In this document: in pieces, positions 22,693-30,285 of the stretch | Layout: each line of letters opens with the position of its first letter | Numbering within the stretch: position 1 is the first letter of the stretch | Source of the DNA: an uncultured Eubacteriales bacterium | GTDB lineage: Bacteria > Bacillota > Clostridia > Lachnospirales > Bianqueaceae | NCBI GenBank assembly: GCA_902783575.1 | Contig: CACZRP010000080.1 | Coordinates: 1-41,574 of the forward strand | DNA length: 41,574 bases | Direction: 5' to 3' | Translations under genes and position numbers: made by a program | The notes under the pieces: model-generated | Databases searched by the model: none | What the model was told of the DNA's origin: nothing | The model's input: only the letters and a program-made list of their open reading frames with translations

Positions 22693-23811
22693 ATGAGGAC
22701 AGCCGCGGTGATCCATCTGGATGCCCTGGCGTCAAACATAGAGAACATAAAAAAAAGACTGGGCAAAAGCACCCAGCTCATCGCTGTGATCAAGGGCGAC
22801 GCCTACGGTCATGGGATTCGGGGCATCTATCCCACCATGAAGGCTGCCGGCATTCGCAAATATGCCGTGGCGGTGTGGGAGGAAGGCCGGGAGCTGAGAG
22901 AGGCTGGTGCTCAGGATGAGGATATCTACCTGCTGGGAGACACCTGGGACGACCAGCTGCCGGAGCTCATCCGGTGGAAGCTGATCCCCGCGGTGTTTTC
23001 CGTAGAAACGGCGGCCAGAATCAATCAGCTGGCGGCGGAGGCGGGCACCGTCCATCCGGTGGACATCGCCATCGATACCGGCATGAGCCGCATCGGCTTC
23101 CCGGCGGGGGAGAAGGCGGTGGAAAGCGTCCGGCTGATCAGTGAGATGAAGAATCTGCAGATCATTGGAGCCTTCACCCATTTTTCCCGGGCGGATGAAC
23201 CGGACGGCGCTTCCATGAGACGGCAGCTGTCCCGCTATGAGGATACTCTGATCCGGCTGCATGAGGCTGGAATTCACATTCCCCTGGCCCATGTTGCCAA
23301 TTCACCGGCGATTCTCCTGTGGCCCGAGGCCCAGCTGGATGCGGTGAGGGGCGGCGATGCTCTTTTCGGGCTCTGCCCGGTGGACAGGGAGCTCTGGCCG
23401 GCCATGGGACTGAAGGAGGTTATGACCTGGCACACCCACGTGGCCATGGTGAAAACCGTGCCCGCGGGCACCGAGGTGGGCTACGGCGGCACCTTCGTGA
23501 CGGAAAGGGAAACCAGGATTGCCACCATTCCCGTGGGCTTCGCTGACGGCTATTCCCGCAGGCTCTCCAACCTTGGCTGGGTCACCATCCGGGGAGAGAA
23601 GGCGCCCATCATAGGCCGGGTCTGCATGGATCAGTTTATGGTGGACGTAACGGAAATTCCCGATACCCAGAGGGGAGACATTGTGGATCTTCTGGGAGGG
23701 AAAATGACCATTCTGGATATGGCGGAGCTGCTGGATCAGAATGTGGATGAAATCGTAAGCATGGTCTCCAAGCGAGTACCACGGCTTTATGTGAAAGAGG
23801 AAGAAATATGA
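22693..23811 (+). CDS. alr: Alanine racemase
   Basis: 372 residues, a PLP enzyme of the alanine racemase family that makes D-Ala, possibly acting on another amino acid. The PLP lysine is in AVIKGDAYGHG (Lys34), the catalytic Tyr in EVGYGGTFVTERE, and the later motifs are VGFADGYSRRLSN and CMDQFMVDVT. Most family members have Ala after the Lys where this has Gly, which hints at a branch away from the main biosynthetic Alr. The ATG at 22693 is chosen; a TTG at 22681 is in frame but stands against a run of T with no ribosome site. Its stop overlaps the next ATG, placing it first in a four-gene operon. Confidence 0.85.
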   Translation: MRTAAVIHLDALASNIENIKKRLGKSTQLIAVIKGDAYGHGIRGIYPTMKAAGIRKYAVAVWEEGRELREAGAQDEDIYLLGDTWDDQLPELIRWKLIPAVFSVETAARINQLAAEAGTVHPVDIAIDTGMSRIGFPAGEKAVESVRLISEMKNLQIIGAFTHFSRADEPDGASMRRQLSRYEDTLIRLHEAGIHIPLAHVANSPAILLWPEAQLDAVRGGDALFGLCPVDRELWPAMGLKEVMTWHTHVAMVKTVPAGTEVGYGGTFVTERETRIATIPVGFADGYSRRLSNLGWVTIRGEKAPIIGRVCMDQFMVDVTEIPDTQRGDIVDLLGGKMTILDMAELLDQNVDEIVSMVSKRVPRLYVKEEEI

Positions 23812-25190
23812 TTCGTTTTTATGCGGCCCTGTGGGCCGGCAAATGCGCCAAGCTGGGCAGCGTGATTCTGAGAAAGCTCCTGAAAAAGGAAGGAACCAAC
23901 CTCCCGGGACAGGTGGCGCTGAAAATCTGCCCTGATTTTATTGACCGAGTGAAGAAACCGGAAACCGTCATCGCGGTAACCGGCACCAACGGCAAAACCA
24001 CCCTCACCAACATCATTGCTGATCTGCTGACCAAGAACGGTTACAGGATTCTGAGCAACCGTCTGGGCTCCAACATCAATTCCGGCATTGCCACTGCCCT
24101 TCTGAACGGCGTCAGCCTTTTCGGCAGGGAAAAGTACAAAACCGCTGTGCTGGAGGTGGATGAGCGGAGTGCCTTCCGGGTGTTCCCTTATATCCATCCT
24201 TCCTATGTGGTGGTCACCAACCTGCTGCGGGACAGCTGCCGCAGAAATGCCCATCCCCACTATATTTTCAACATCATCAACAACGCCCTGCCGGACGATG
24301 TGACTCTGGTGCTGAACGCCGATGATCTCATCAGCAGCAAGCTGAAGGAGAACAATCCCCATGTTTATTATGGCATCGGAAAGCAGCCCTGGGATCATAC
24401 CGAATGCCGGAATCTGCTGAATGACATGCAGATCTGCCCGGTCTGCCAGGGCCTGATTCAGTATGAATATTCCCGGTACAATCACATCGGCAGAGCCAAA
24501 TGTCCTTCCTGCGGATTTGAAGCTCCCAAGGCGGATTATCTCGCCGGTCTGATGGATTATGAGAAAATGACCATGCCCGTGGCCACGCCCTACGGAGAAG
24601 AAACCTATCCCATGATCTCCGATTCCATCTTTAACCTGTACAACGAGATGGCGGCCATCGCCTTCTGTCGGGCCTTCGGCATCGAGTATCAGCCGCTGAA
24701 AAAATCCCTGGAAACCACCCATGTCATCGAGTCCCGCTACCGCAAGGTCACCGAGGACGGCGTGGATATCGTCACCAACATGGCCAAGGGTCAGATCGCG
24801 CCCGCGGTTACCGTGGCCTTTGAATATGCCGCCAGCCGCCCCGGTGAGAAGGAGCTGGTGGTCATGCTGGATGACTTCCGGGATGCCGCGGTCACGGTGG
24901 AAAATACTGCCTACCTGTATGATGTGGATTTCGAATTCTTCAATCAGCCCAACGTGAGCCGGATTGTGGTCCAGGGCGACCGGAGCCGGGATTACCTGCT
25001 GCGTTGCCTGCTAGCGGGCATTCCGGAGGAGAAGCTGCGCTGTGTGGATCAGCTCAGCGAGATTCCCGATCAGCTGGCGCTGAAAAAGGGCACCAGCGTG
25101 TATATTCTTCATGACAGCTATCAGGTCACCGTCAAGGACGAGCTGGTGGAAGCGCTGCGGAAGAAAATCAGGGAAAGGGCCAAGGCATAA
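23808..25190 (+). CDS. MurT-like Mur ligase family protein
   Basis: 460 residues with the Mur ligase fold. The P-loop is GTNGKTT (59-65). A four-Cys zinc ribbon (C210, C213, C232, C235) interrupts the central domain as in MurT, and a DUF1727-type C-terminal domain follows. MurT with GatD normally amidates the D-Glu of lipid II using ammonia from glutamine. The C-terminal motif that in MurT (family motif recalled as containing D-G-x-D-x-S-W) supplies the Asp for the GatD triad reads LDDFRDAAVTVENTAYLYD here (354-372), so the Asp-containing core is not recognisable. It overlaps alr by 4 bases and is one base from the GatD-like gene. Confidence 0.85.
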   Translation: MIRFYAALWAGKCAKLGSVILRKLLKKEGTNLPGQVALKICPDFIDRVKKPETVIAVTGTNGKTTLTNIIADLLTKNGYRILSNRLGSNINSGIATALLNGVSLFGREKYKTAVLEVDERSAFRVFPYIHPSYVVVTNLLRDSCRRNAHPHYIFNIINNALPDDVTLVLNADDLISSKLKENNPHVYYGIGKQPWDHTECRNLLNDMQICPVCQGLIQYEYSRYNHIGRAKCPSCGFEAPKADYLAGLMDYEKMTMPVATPYGEETYPMISDSIFNLYNEMAAIAFCRAFGIEYQPLKKSLETTHVIESRYRKVTEDGVDIVTNMAKGQIAPAVTVAFEYAASRPGEKELVVMLDDFRDAAVTVENTAYLYDVDFEFFNQPNVSRIVVQGDRSRDYLLRCLLAGIPEEKLRCVDQLSEIPDQLALKKGTSVYILHDSYQVTVKDELVEALRKKIRERAKA

Positions 25191-25191
25191 C

Positions 25192-25947
25192 ATGAAAATA
25201 GAAGTATTATATCCTGAAATCGCCAACCTTTACGGCGATCACTTTCAGATGGAATATCTGAGACAGAGTCTTCCGGAGGCTGTCTTCTACAAAACATCCC
25301 TCAACAGCGAGCCTCATTTCGTCACCGAAGACGTGGATTTCCTGTACATGGGGCCCACCACCGAGGAAGGCATCGAACTGATTGTGAAGCGGCTCATGCC
25401 CCACAAGGAACGGCTGAAGGAGCTGGTGGAAAAGGGCAAGGTGTTCCTGATGACGGGCAATGCTTTCGAAATCTTCGGAAAAGAGATCGAGATCGCCGAG
25501 GACATCCTCGGCGGTGGGGACGAGGGAAGAATCATTCCCTGTCTGGGGCTCTTCGACTACCGCAGCGTCCGCAAGATGATGCACCGCTACAACACCCTGT
25601 ACTGGGGAGAGCTGACCACGGAAGAGGGCAGCACCATGGACATCATCGGCTTCAAGGCGGAGTTCTCCTACACCTACGGTGATAACTCCAAAAACTATGC
25701 CTTCAAGGGACACCGGGGCTTCGGCATCCATCCGGACACCCAGCTGGAGGGCTTCCGGTTCCGCAATTTCTTCGGAACCTACCTCAACGGACCGATTCTC
25801 ATCAACAATCCGATGTTTGCCAAATACCTGCTGAAGCTTGCCGGCGCCGGTGATGTCACCCTGGCCTTTGAAAAACAGGCCATGGACGCCTATCAGGCCA
25901 AGCTGAAGCAGTTCAAGGATCCTGCCATCGAATACGTGGAGGAATAA
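25192..25947 (+). CDS. GatD-like class I amidotransferase homologue lacking the catalytic Cys and His
   Basis: 251 residues aligning by eye with S. aureus GatD over its length: EVLYPEIANLYGD start, VDFLYMGPTTEEG, the nucleophile elbow, and GTYLNGPILINNP. In GatD the elbow is T-I-C-G-G-Y-Q with Cys94 and the later motif is G-T-Y-L-H-G-P with His189. Here they read FLMTGNAFEIFG (Thr88 in place of Cys) and GTYLNGP (Asn199 in place of His). It should therefore lack glutaminase activity. The protein is otherwise intact with no frameshift, so it is probably a working non-catalytic or repurposed partner of the MurT-like ligase. The start follows the murT-like stop by one base. Confidence 0.85.
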   Translation: MKIEVLYPEIANLYGDHFQMEYLRQSLPEAVFYKTSLNSEPHFVTEDVDFLYMGPTTEEGIELIVKRLMPHKERLKELVEKGKVFLMTGNAFEIFGKEIEIAEDILGGGDEGRIIPCLGLFDYRSVRKMMHRYNTLYWGELTTEEGSTMDIIGFKAEFSYTYGDNSKNYAFKGHRGFGIHPDTQLEGFRFRNFFGTYLNGPILINNPMFAKYLLKLAGAGDVTLAFEKQAMDAYQAKLKQFKDPAIEYVEE

Positions 25948-25982
25948 AATTTATAACTAAGCAATCAGGAAGGGAATGCGCA

Positions 25983-26891
25983 ATGATCTCTGAATGGCTC
26001 AATAAAGATTTCCAGCAATATGCAAACCGGCTGATCCGGCAGACCAGAGCCGGCAACTCTCTGGGGGGCTACGCCCTGAAAAAGAGGGTGGAGCGGCTCA
26101 TCTATCTGCTGCAGTCCGCCATGTATCCCAGCATCTACTATGAAGAGCCGCTGAAGGAAAGCTTTGCCGAGGCGGCGGCTGGCCGGATCTATCAGGAAGC
26201 CGCCATGCTGCTCTATGAAATCTGCACCGATGTGCTACCCAACTGCGAGGGGGACGGCTGCGCGGATCCCGAGGAAAGCATCAGCCAGGCGGAGAAGATC
26301 ACCCGGGCCTTCATGGAATCGCTGCCGGATATCGCGGCGGTGCTGGACAAGGATATCACCGCGGCCTATGACGGCGACCCCGCCGCCCGTTCCCGGGAAG
26401 AGGTCATGCTGGCCTATCCGGCCTTTGAGACCATCACCATTTTCCGGCTGGCTCACCGGCTTTTCGAGCTGGGCATGCCGCTGCTGCCCCGCATGATGAC
26501 GGAATATGCCCACAGCCGCACCGGAATTGACATTCATCCCGGTGCCACCATCGGCGAGTATTTCTTTATCGATCATGGAACCGGTGTGGTTATTGGTGAA
26601 ACCTGCCGCATTGGCCGCCATGTGAAGCTGTATCAGGGAGTGACCCTGGGTGCCCGGAGCTTCGATCTGGACGAGCAGGGCCATCCCGTGAAGGGCGGCA
26701 AGCGCCATCCCGATGTGGAAGACCGGGTGGTCATCTATGCCGGAGCCACCATTCTGGGCGGCGATGTGGTCATTGGCAAGGGATCCATCATCGGCGGCAG
26801 TGTCTGGCTCACCAGTTCTGTCCCGCCCTACAGCATCATCTATAACACGGCCAAATCCATCTCCGTGTCCCAGAACCGGAACGAGCAGTAA
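25983..26891 (+). CDS. cysE: Serine O-acetyltransferase
   Basis: 302 residues. An N-terminal helical domain of about 175 residues is followed by a left-handed beta helix of hexapeptide repeats (IDIHPGATIGEYFFIDHG, VVIGETCRIGRHVKLYQGVTLG, in parts). DIHPGA, the DHGTGVVIGET catalytic His and GGKRHPDVEDRVVI are typical of CysE/SAT. It makes O-acetylserine from L-Ser and acetyl-CoA for cysteine synthesis. AGGAAGGGAA precedes the ATG. It is 35 bases behind the GatD-like gene and shares its terminator; no cysK is in the window. Confidence 0.92.
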   Translation: MISEWLNKDFQQYANRLIRQTRAGNSLGGYALKKRVERLIYLLQSAMYPSIYYEEPLKESFAEAAAGRIYQEAAMLLYEICTDVLPNCEGDGCADPEESISQAEKITRAFMESLPDIAAVLDKDITAAYDGDPAARSREEVMLAYPAFETITIFRLAHRLFELGMPLLPRMMTEYAHSRTGIDIHPGATIGEYFFIDHGTGVVIGETCRIGRHVKLYQGVTLGARSFDLDEQGHPVKGGKRHPDVEDRVVIYAGATILGGDVVIGKGSIIGGSVWLTSSVPPYSIIYNTAKSISVSQNRNEQ

Positions 26892-26921
26892 AACCGGGAA
26901 CATTCCATCAAAGCAAAGAAA

Positions 26922-26980
26922 AACAGGGGAGGTTCTTTGTCTCAAAATCAATGAGATGAAGAACGATCCCCTGTTATTTT
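26922..26980. terminator. Bidirectional terminator after cysE
   Basis: AACAGGGGA (26922-26930) pairs with TCCCCTGTT (26967-26975), with further pairing inside (TTCTT with AAGAA, TCTCA with TGAGA), then ATTTTTAT. It lies between the convergent cysE and ydcF-like genes. Confidence 0.85.
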
Positions 26981-27056
26981 TATGTTCATTTGAAGTCCGC
27001 CGACCCCGGCATCATTCCGCGGCTCCGGCTGCAGTCCGCCTTGCCGGCCTGCGTTC

Positions 27057-27656
27057 TCAGCCCTTAAACTGATTGATGTCCGCCACGGTGAACTGATCGC
27101 CGATGCGGCGAAGCTCATTCATGACGCGGCCGATGGCCTCCTCATCCTGATACCAGTTGTCCTTGGTGATGTCATAGCCCGTGACGGGAATGACGGAGAA
27201 ATCCACCTGCGGGAATGCCGCCTGGTAAGCCATCAGGCAGCGGCGGGCGTGGAAGGCCTTGCACACCAGCAGGGCGGAGCGGACGGAAATCTGCTTCTCA
27301 TCCACCAGCTGCCGGGCGTAGATGCCGTTTTCCCGGGTGAAGGAGGACTGATCCTCGCCGATGATGGCCTCATCGGGCACATCGTTCTTCTGAAGAACAT
27401 CCAGGTAAAATTCGTACTCGGTTTTGTAGTCACCGGTATAGATCTTGGTTTTGGTCTTGGGACCGGGGAAGGAACCGGTGGCAATGGATACACCGCCGCC
27501 GATCAGAATCATGGGGGCGTAGCCCTCGTGGTAAAGCTGGGCGGCTACCTCGGCGGGCTCGGGATAGGAACCGCCGGGCACCATGATGATGTCGGCATCC
27601 ACGGGGGGATCCGAAACAAAAATGAAATCGCTGATATCCTGGATAATATGATTCAT
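27057..27656 (-). CDS. YdcF/DUF218 family protein
   Basis: 199 residues of the DUF218 (YdcF/SanA-like) fold. ADIIMVPGGSYPEPAEVA, MILIGGG, SSFTRENGIYARQL and ALLVCKAFHARRC are typical, with His in the FHARR motif conserved. There is no membrane anchor, unlike SanA and ElyC. YdcF of E. coli binds SAM, but no reaction is established. GGAG precedes the ATG by about 6 bases. It is the last gene of the minus-strand run after the SNF2-like gene. Confidence 0.8.
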   Translation of the reverse strand: MNHIIQDISDFIFVSDPPVDADIIMVPGGSYPEPAEVAAQLYHEGYAPMILIGGGVSIATGSFPGPKTKTKIYTGDYKTEYEFYLDVLQKNDVPDEAIIGEDQSSFTRENGIYARQLVDEKQISVRSALLVCKAFHARRCLMAYQAAFPQVDFSVIPVTGYDITKDNWYQDEEAIGRVMNELRRIGDQFTVADINQFKG

Positions 27657-27738
27657 GGCTGTCTCCTGATTGAATTATGAATAGTAGGGCAAGTTTACCA
27701 TAAAAAGAGCCAAATGAAAAGCATTCTTTTCATGAATC

Positions 27739-30264
27739 TCAGAGCCGGAACATCTGGGCAGCCGGAAGATCCCTATCCTCCTGCCTGGAGTCCGGCATCA
27801 GGAAACGGTACACATTTCGCCGGATATCGGGCCGATGGGACAGATCCTGCCCGGTCATGGCCAGCCGGTGATTCGTATCCAGCGAGCCGATGATGGCGGA
27901 AATCCGGGAGCGGATGGTCAGCAGGTTCTCAGCCTCGTCCAAAAGGATATATTCATAGTATCGCCCCTGAAAAACCTCCGGCCTTCGCAGCACGTTCCGG
28001 TAGGTGGTAAAGAAAATGTCTCCGGGAGCCGCCTTGTCCAGAATCGTCTTCTGCTTGGAGCCCCACCCCTTCAGCTCGGCGGTGGGGAGGCTTTTGCGGC
28101 TTCCGAGATTTCTTTGCCAGAAATCGGTCCGTTCATCGGGGCATACTATCAGATAGACGCCGGATCCCGGCTGAGGCTGCTTTCGCAGAGCGGCCAGATG
28201 CTTGGCCAGCTGGCTGACGGTTTTGCTGTTGACGGCCCCAAGCAGCAGGCCGCCCAGTCCATAACGGTAAATAAAGGAAAGCCAGGCCTGCAGGCTGTCC
28301 GAGGGTTCTTCCTCCATCAGCTCACGGAAGGAGGAATCCTTGATCCAGGGCAGGCTGCTCCGGGAGGATATGGCCTCCAGCAAAAAGCTCCGATGGGTGG
28401 GGAGGAAAAGCGTGTTTTCCGGGTGCCGGGCAGGATCAATGCCCAGGGCATCCATCAGGGCATCCAGCTCTTCCACCCAGGGTCCCGGGAACAACACACT
28501 GCCGCCGGGCAGCCGGATGCGGAACCGGTGTTCCTTCCAGGCCTTATAAATCAGGGGTATTTCGCTGAAGGTCAGGCAATGTGGCCTCAGAGACAGAGAA
28601 ACCCGCGGGCTTTCACTGGTTTCGATGGAGAGAATCAGTTCGGGAGAACCGGTAATTACACGAAGAGAAGAGAAAGCCTCGGTACACTGAAGCTCTCCCA
28701 GGGTCTTCAGCAGGGCAGGACCTTCCTGAAGAACCCACATCAGCGGCGCCGGCTGCTCCGGCGCCAGATAGCATTCTCCGGCAGCATCGATTTCGGGAAA
28801 CAGAGTGAGCAGAATTTGATGCAGCCGCTCCATCAGCAGGATATCGGGAGCCTGGCGGTCTTTGATCAGATTCAGCAGCGGCAGGCGCTCTTCGCCCTTC
28901 TGAAGATAGGCTTTGCAGACGGGCCGATGGTCCCGGACGTCCAGCTCGAAAAAGAAGGCTGGACCTGGGGAGGCAAACCGCTGAAGAAGCCCCGCCTTAT
29001 CCCGGATGGTCAGACGATCCCCGAAGGCGGCTTCAAGGGAAGGCAGCAGCTGATGGAAGAAGTCGGGAATCAGCGGAGTGCCGACCTGCATCTCCAGGCA
29101 GCCGTTTTCATCGATGCAAGGGGAGAGCAGGCGCATCGCCTCCGTGGCCTCTTTGCTGAGGCGGGTTAAGGTTTCGTTGGTAAGGAAATAGGAGTGCAGG
29201 CTTCCCTCAAGGAGCAGGGGCAGCTGTCCCCTCAGCTGAAGCCCGTGGAATCCCGTCTCATCCCGGATTCCCGTCAGAACCAGCTCAAGCCGGGACAGGC
29301 TCCCGCTAAAATTCAGCGTCCGGGGCGCCACCGAGGAATCCCGGTTCAGAATTTCCATCTTTCCGGCGGCCAGATCGAAGAAGTCATCCAGGGTGCCTCC
29401 GGACAGAAGGAAGCTGTCGGGAACCTTGGAGGATTTTTTGGAGCCCAGGGGATAATATTTCAGATAATGGGTCTGGATGGAATGAACTTCCCTTTTCAGC
29501 AGGCTCAGCCAGGGCAAGGATTCTTCGGTCCACCAGGCTTCGGAAAAAGCCGGCAGGGCAATTCCCTCTTTGACATGGTAGATCCCGCCTTCCTCCAGGG
29601 TTTCCAGAAAACCGGAAAGGGAATAAATGATATACTGATGGGCCCGGGGCTGATCAAGGCCGACACGAAAGCCCAGCTTTAGTCTTCTTTTCTCCAGAAT
29701 CAGCCGGGGGCTGAGCCTCAGACGATGAAAAGCGCTGCGGCCGGCCAGCAGTCCCGCGAAGGAAGAGAGCACCTCCCGGGCCTCCAGGGTAGAAGCATCC
29801 TCCGGCCCGTGATCTTTCAAATGCTGCTTAGTCAGCAGCACCAGGGCTGTCATGTGGGGACAGAGCAGCTGTTGGAAGGGATCCAGGTTTCTCTGAGTTC
29901 TGCATTTGGGATGGGTGCAGCGAAGGCTCAGCAGCTTCTCATGGGAAGCAAAAAGGCTGGCCTCCACATGTTCTGCCGGAAATACCAGCCGGGACAGCAG
30001 CGCCGGCTGGTGAAAGCCCTCGTCCGGCTGATAGTAGTCTGTTTTGATCTCGAAATCCTCCGGCGGGATCTCTTCGATCAGCCGCCGGGCCAGATCCAGG
30101 GTCTCCAGCCGGCAGGAAAGGGGCGCAAACAGACGGCGGCCGGTAAAATAACCGGCCGCGTCCATAGAATCGTCAGCAAAGGGATGGATGATGGAGTCCG
30201 GAGAAAACCGGAGGCCATCGGAAGACAGCGGCTGCAGGGGCAGCCTGTTTTCGGAATTTTTCAT
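27739..30264 (-). CDS. SNF2-family protein with SWIM zinc finger, degenerate first motor lobe and no second lobe
   Basis: 841 residues. A SWIM-type zinc finger lies at Cys116, Cys121, Cys135 and His137. A long SNF2-associated region (about 150-640) follows. From about residue 650 the sequence follows the first RecA lobe of SNF2 ATPases: LSFIYRYGLGGLLLG, VYLIVCPDERTDFW, DIFFTTYRNVL, YILLDEAENL and RLAMTGQD. Walker A, normally D-x-G-L-G-K-T, is LGAVNSKT (675-682) and lacks the key Gly-Lys spacing. The Asp-Glu box is kept. The chain ends at about the end of lobe 1 (MPDSRQ...), and lobe 2 with motifs IV-VI is absent. ATP-driven translocation is unlikely. It is 21 bases after the exporter gene with no clear ribosome site. 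Confidence 0.8.
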   Translation of the reverse strand: MKNSENRLPLQPLSSDGLRFSPDSIIHPFADDSMDAAGYFTGRRLFAPLSCRLETLDLARRLIEEIPPEDFEIKTDYYQPDEGFHQPALLSRLVFPAEHVEASLFASHEKLLSLRCTHPKCRTQRNLDPFQQLLCPHMTALVLLTKQHLKDHGPEDASTLEAREVLSSFAGLLAGRSAFHRLRLSPRLILEKRRLKLGFRVGLDQPRAHQYIIYSLSGFLETLEEGGIYHVKEGIALPAFSEAWWTEESLPWLSLLKREVHSIQTHYLKYYPLGSKKSSKVPDSFLLSGGTLDDFFDLAAGKMEILNRDSSVAPRTLNFSGSLSRLELVLTGIRDETGFHGLQLRGQLPLLLEGSLHSYFLTNETLTRLSKEATEAMRLLSPCIDENGCLEMQVGTPLIPDFFHQLLPSLEAAFGDRLTIRDKAGLLQRFASPGPAFFFELDVRDHRPVCKAYLQKGEERLPLLNLIKDRQAPDILLMERLHQILLTLFPEIDAAGECYLAPEQPAPLMWVLQEGPALLKTLGELQCTEAFSSLRVITGSPELILSIETSESPRVSLSLRPHCLTFSEIPLIYKAWKEHRFRIRLPGGSVLFPGPWVEELDALMDALGIDPARHPENTLFLPTHRSFLLEAISSRSSLPWIKDSSFRELMEEEPSDSLQAWLSFIYRYGLGGLLLGAVNSKTVSQLAKHLAALRKQPQPGSGVYLIVCPDERTDFWQRNLGSRKSLPTAELKGWGSKQKTILDKAAPGDIFFTTYRNVLRRPEVFQGRYYEYILLDEAENLLTIRSRISAIIGSLDTNHRLAMTGQDLSHRPDIRRNVYRFLMPDSRQEDRDLPAAQMFRL

Positions 30265-30285
30265 GACTGTTTGATCAAAGGATAA

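Noticed and set aside
25192..25947. GatD-like gene as a pseudogene or sequencing error
   Set aside because: There is no frameshift or stop, length matches the family, coupling to neighbours is tight, and the two lost residues lie far apart.
27657..27738. Missing second lobe of the SNF2 protein encoded after a frameshift
   Set aside because: Only 82 bases separate the stop from the YdcF gene, and YdcF shows no helicase motifs, so lobe 2 is absent, not shifted.
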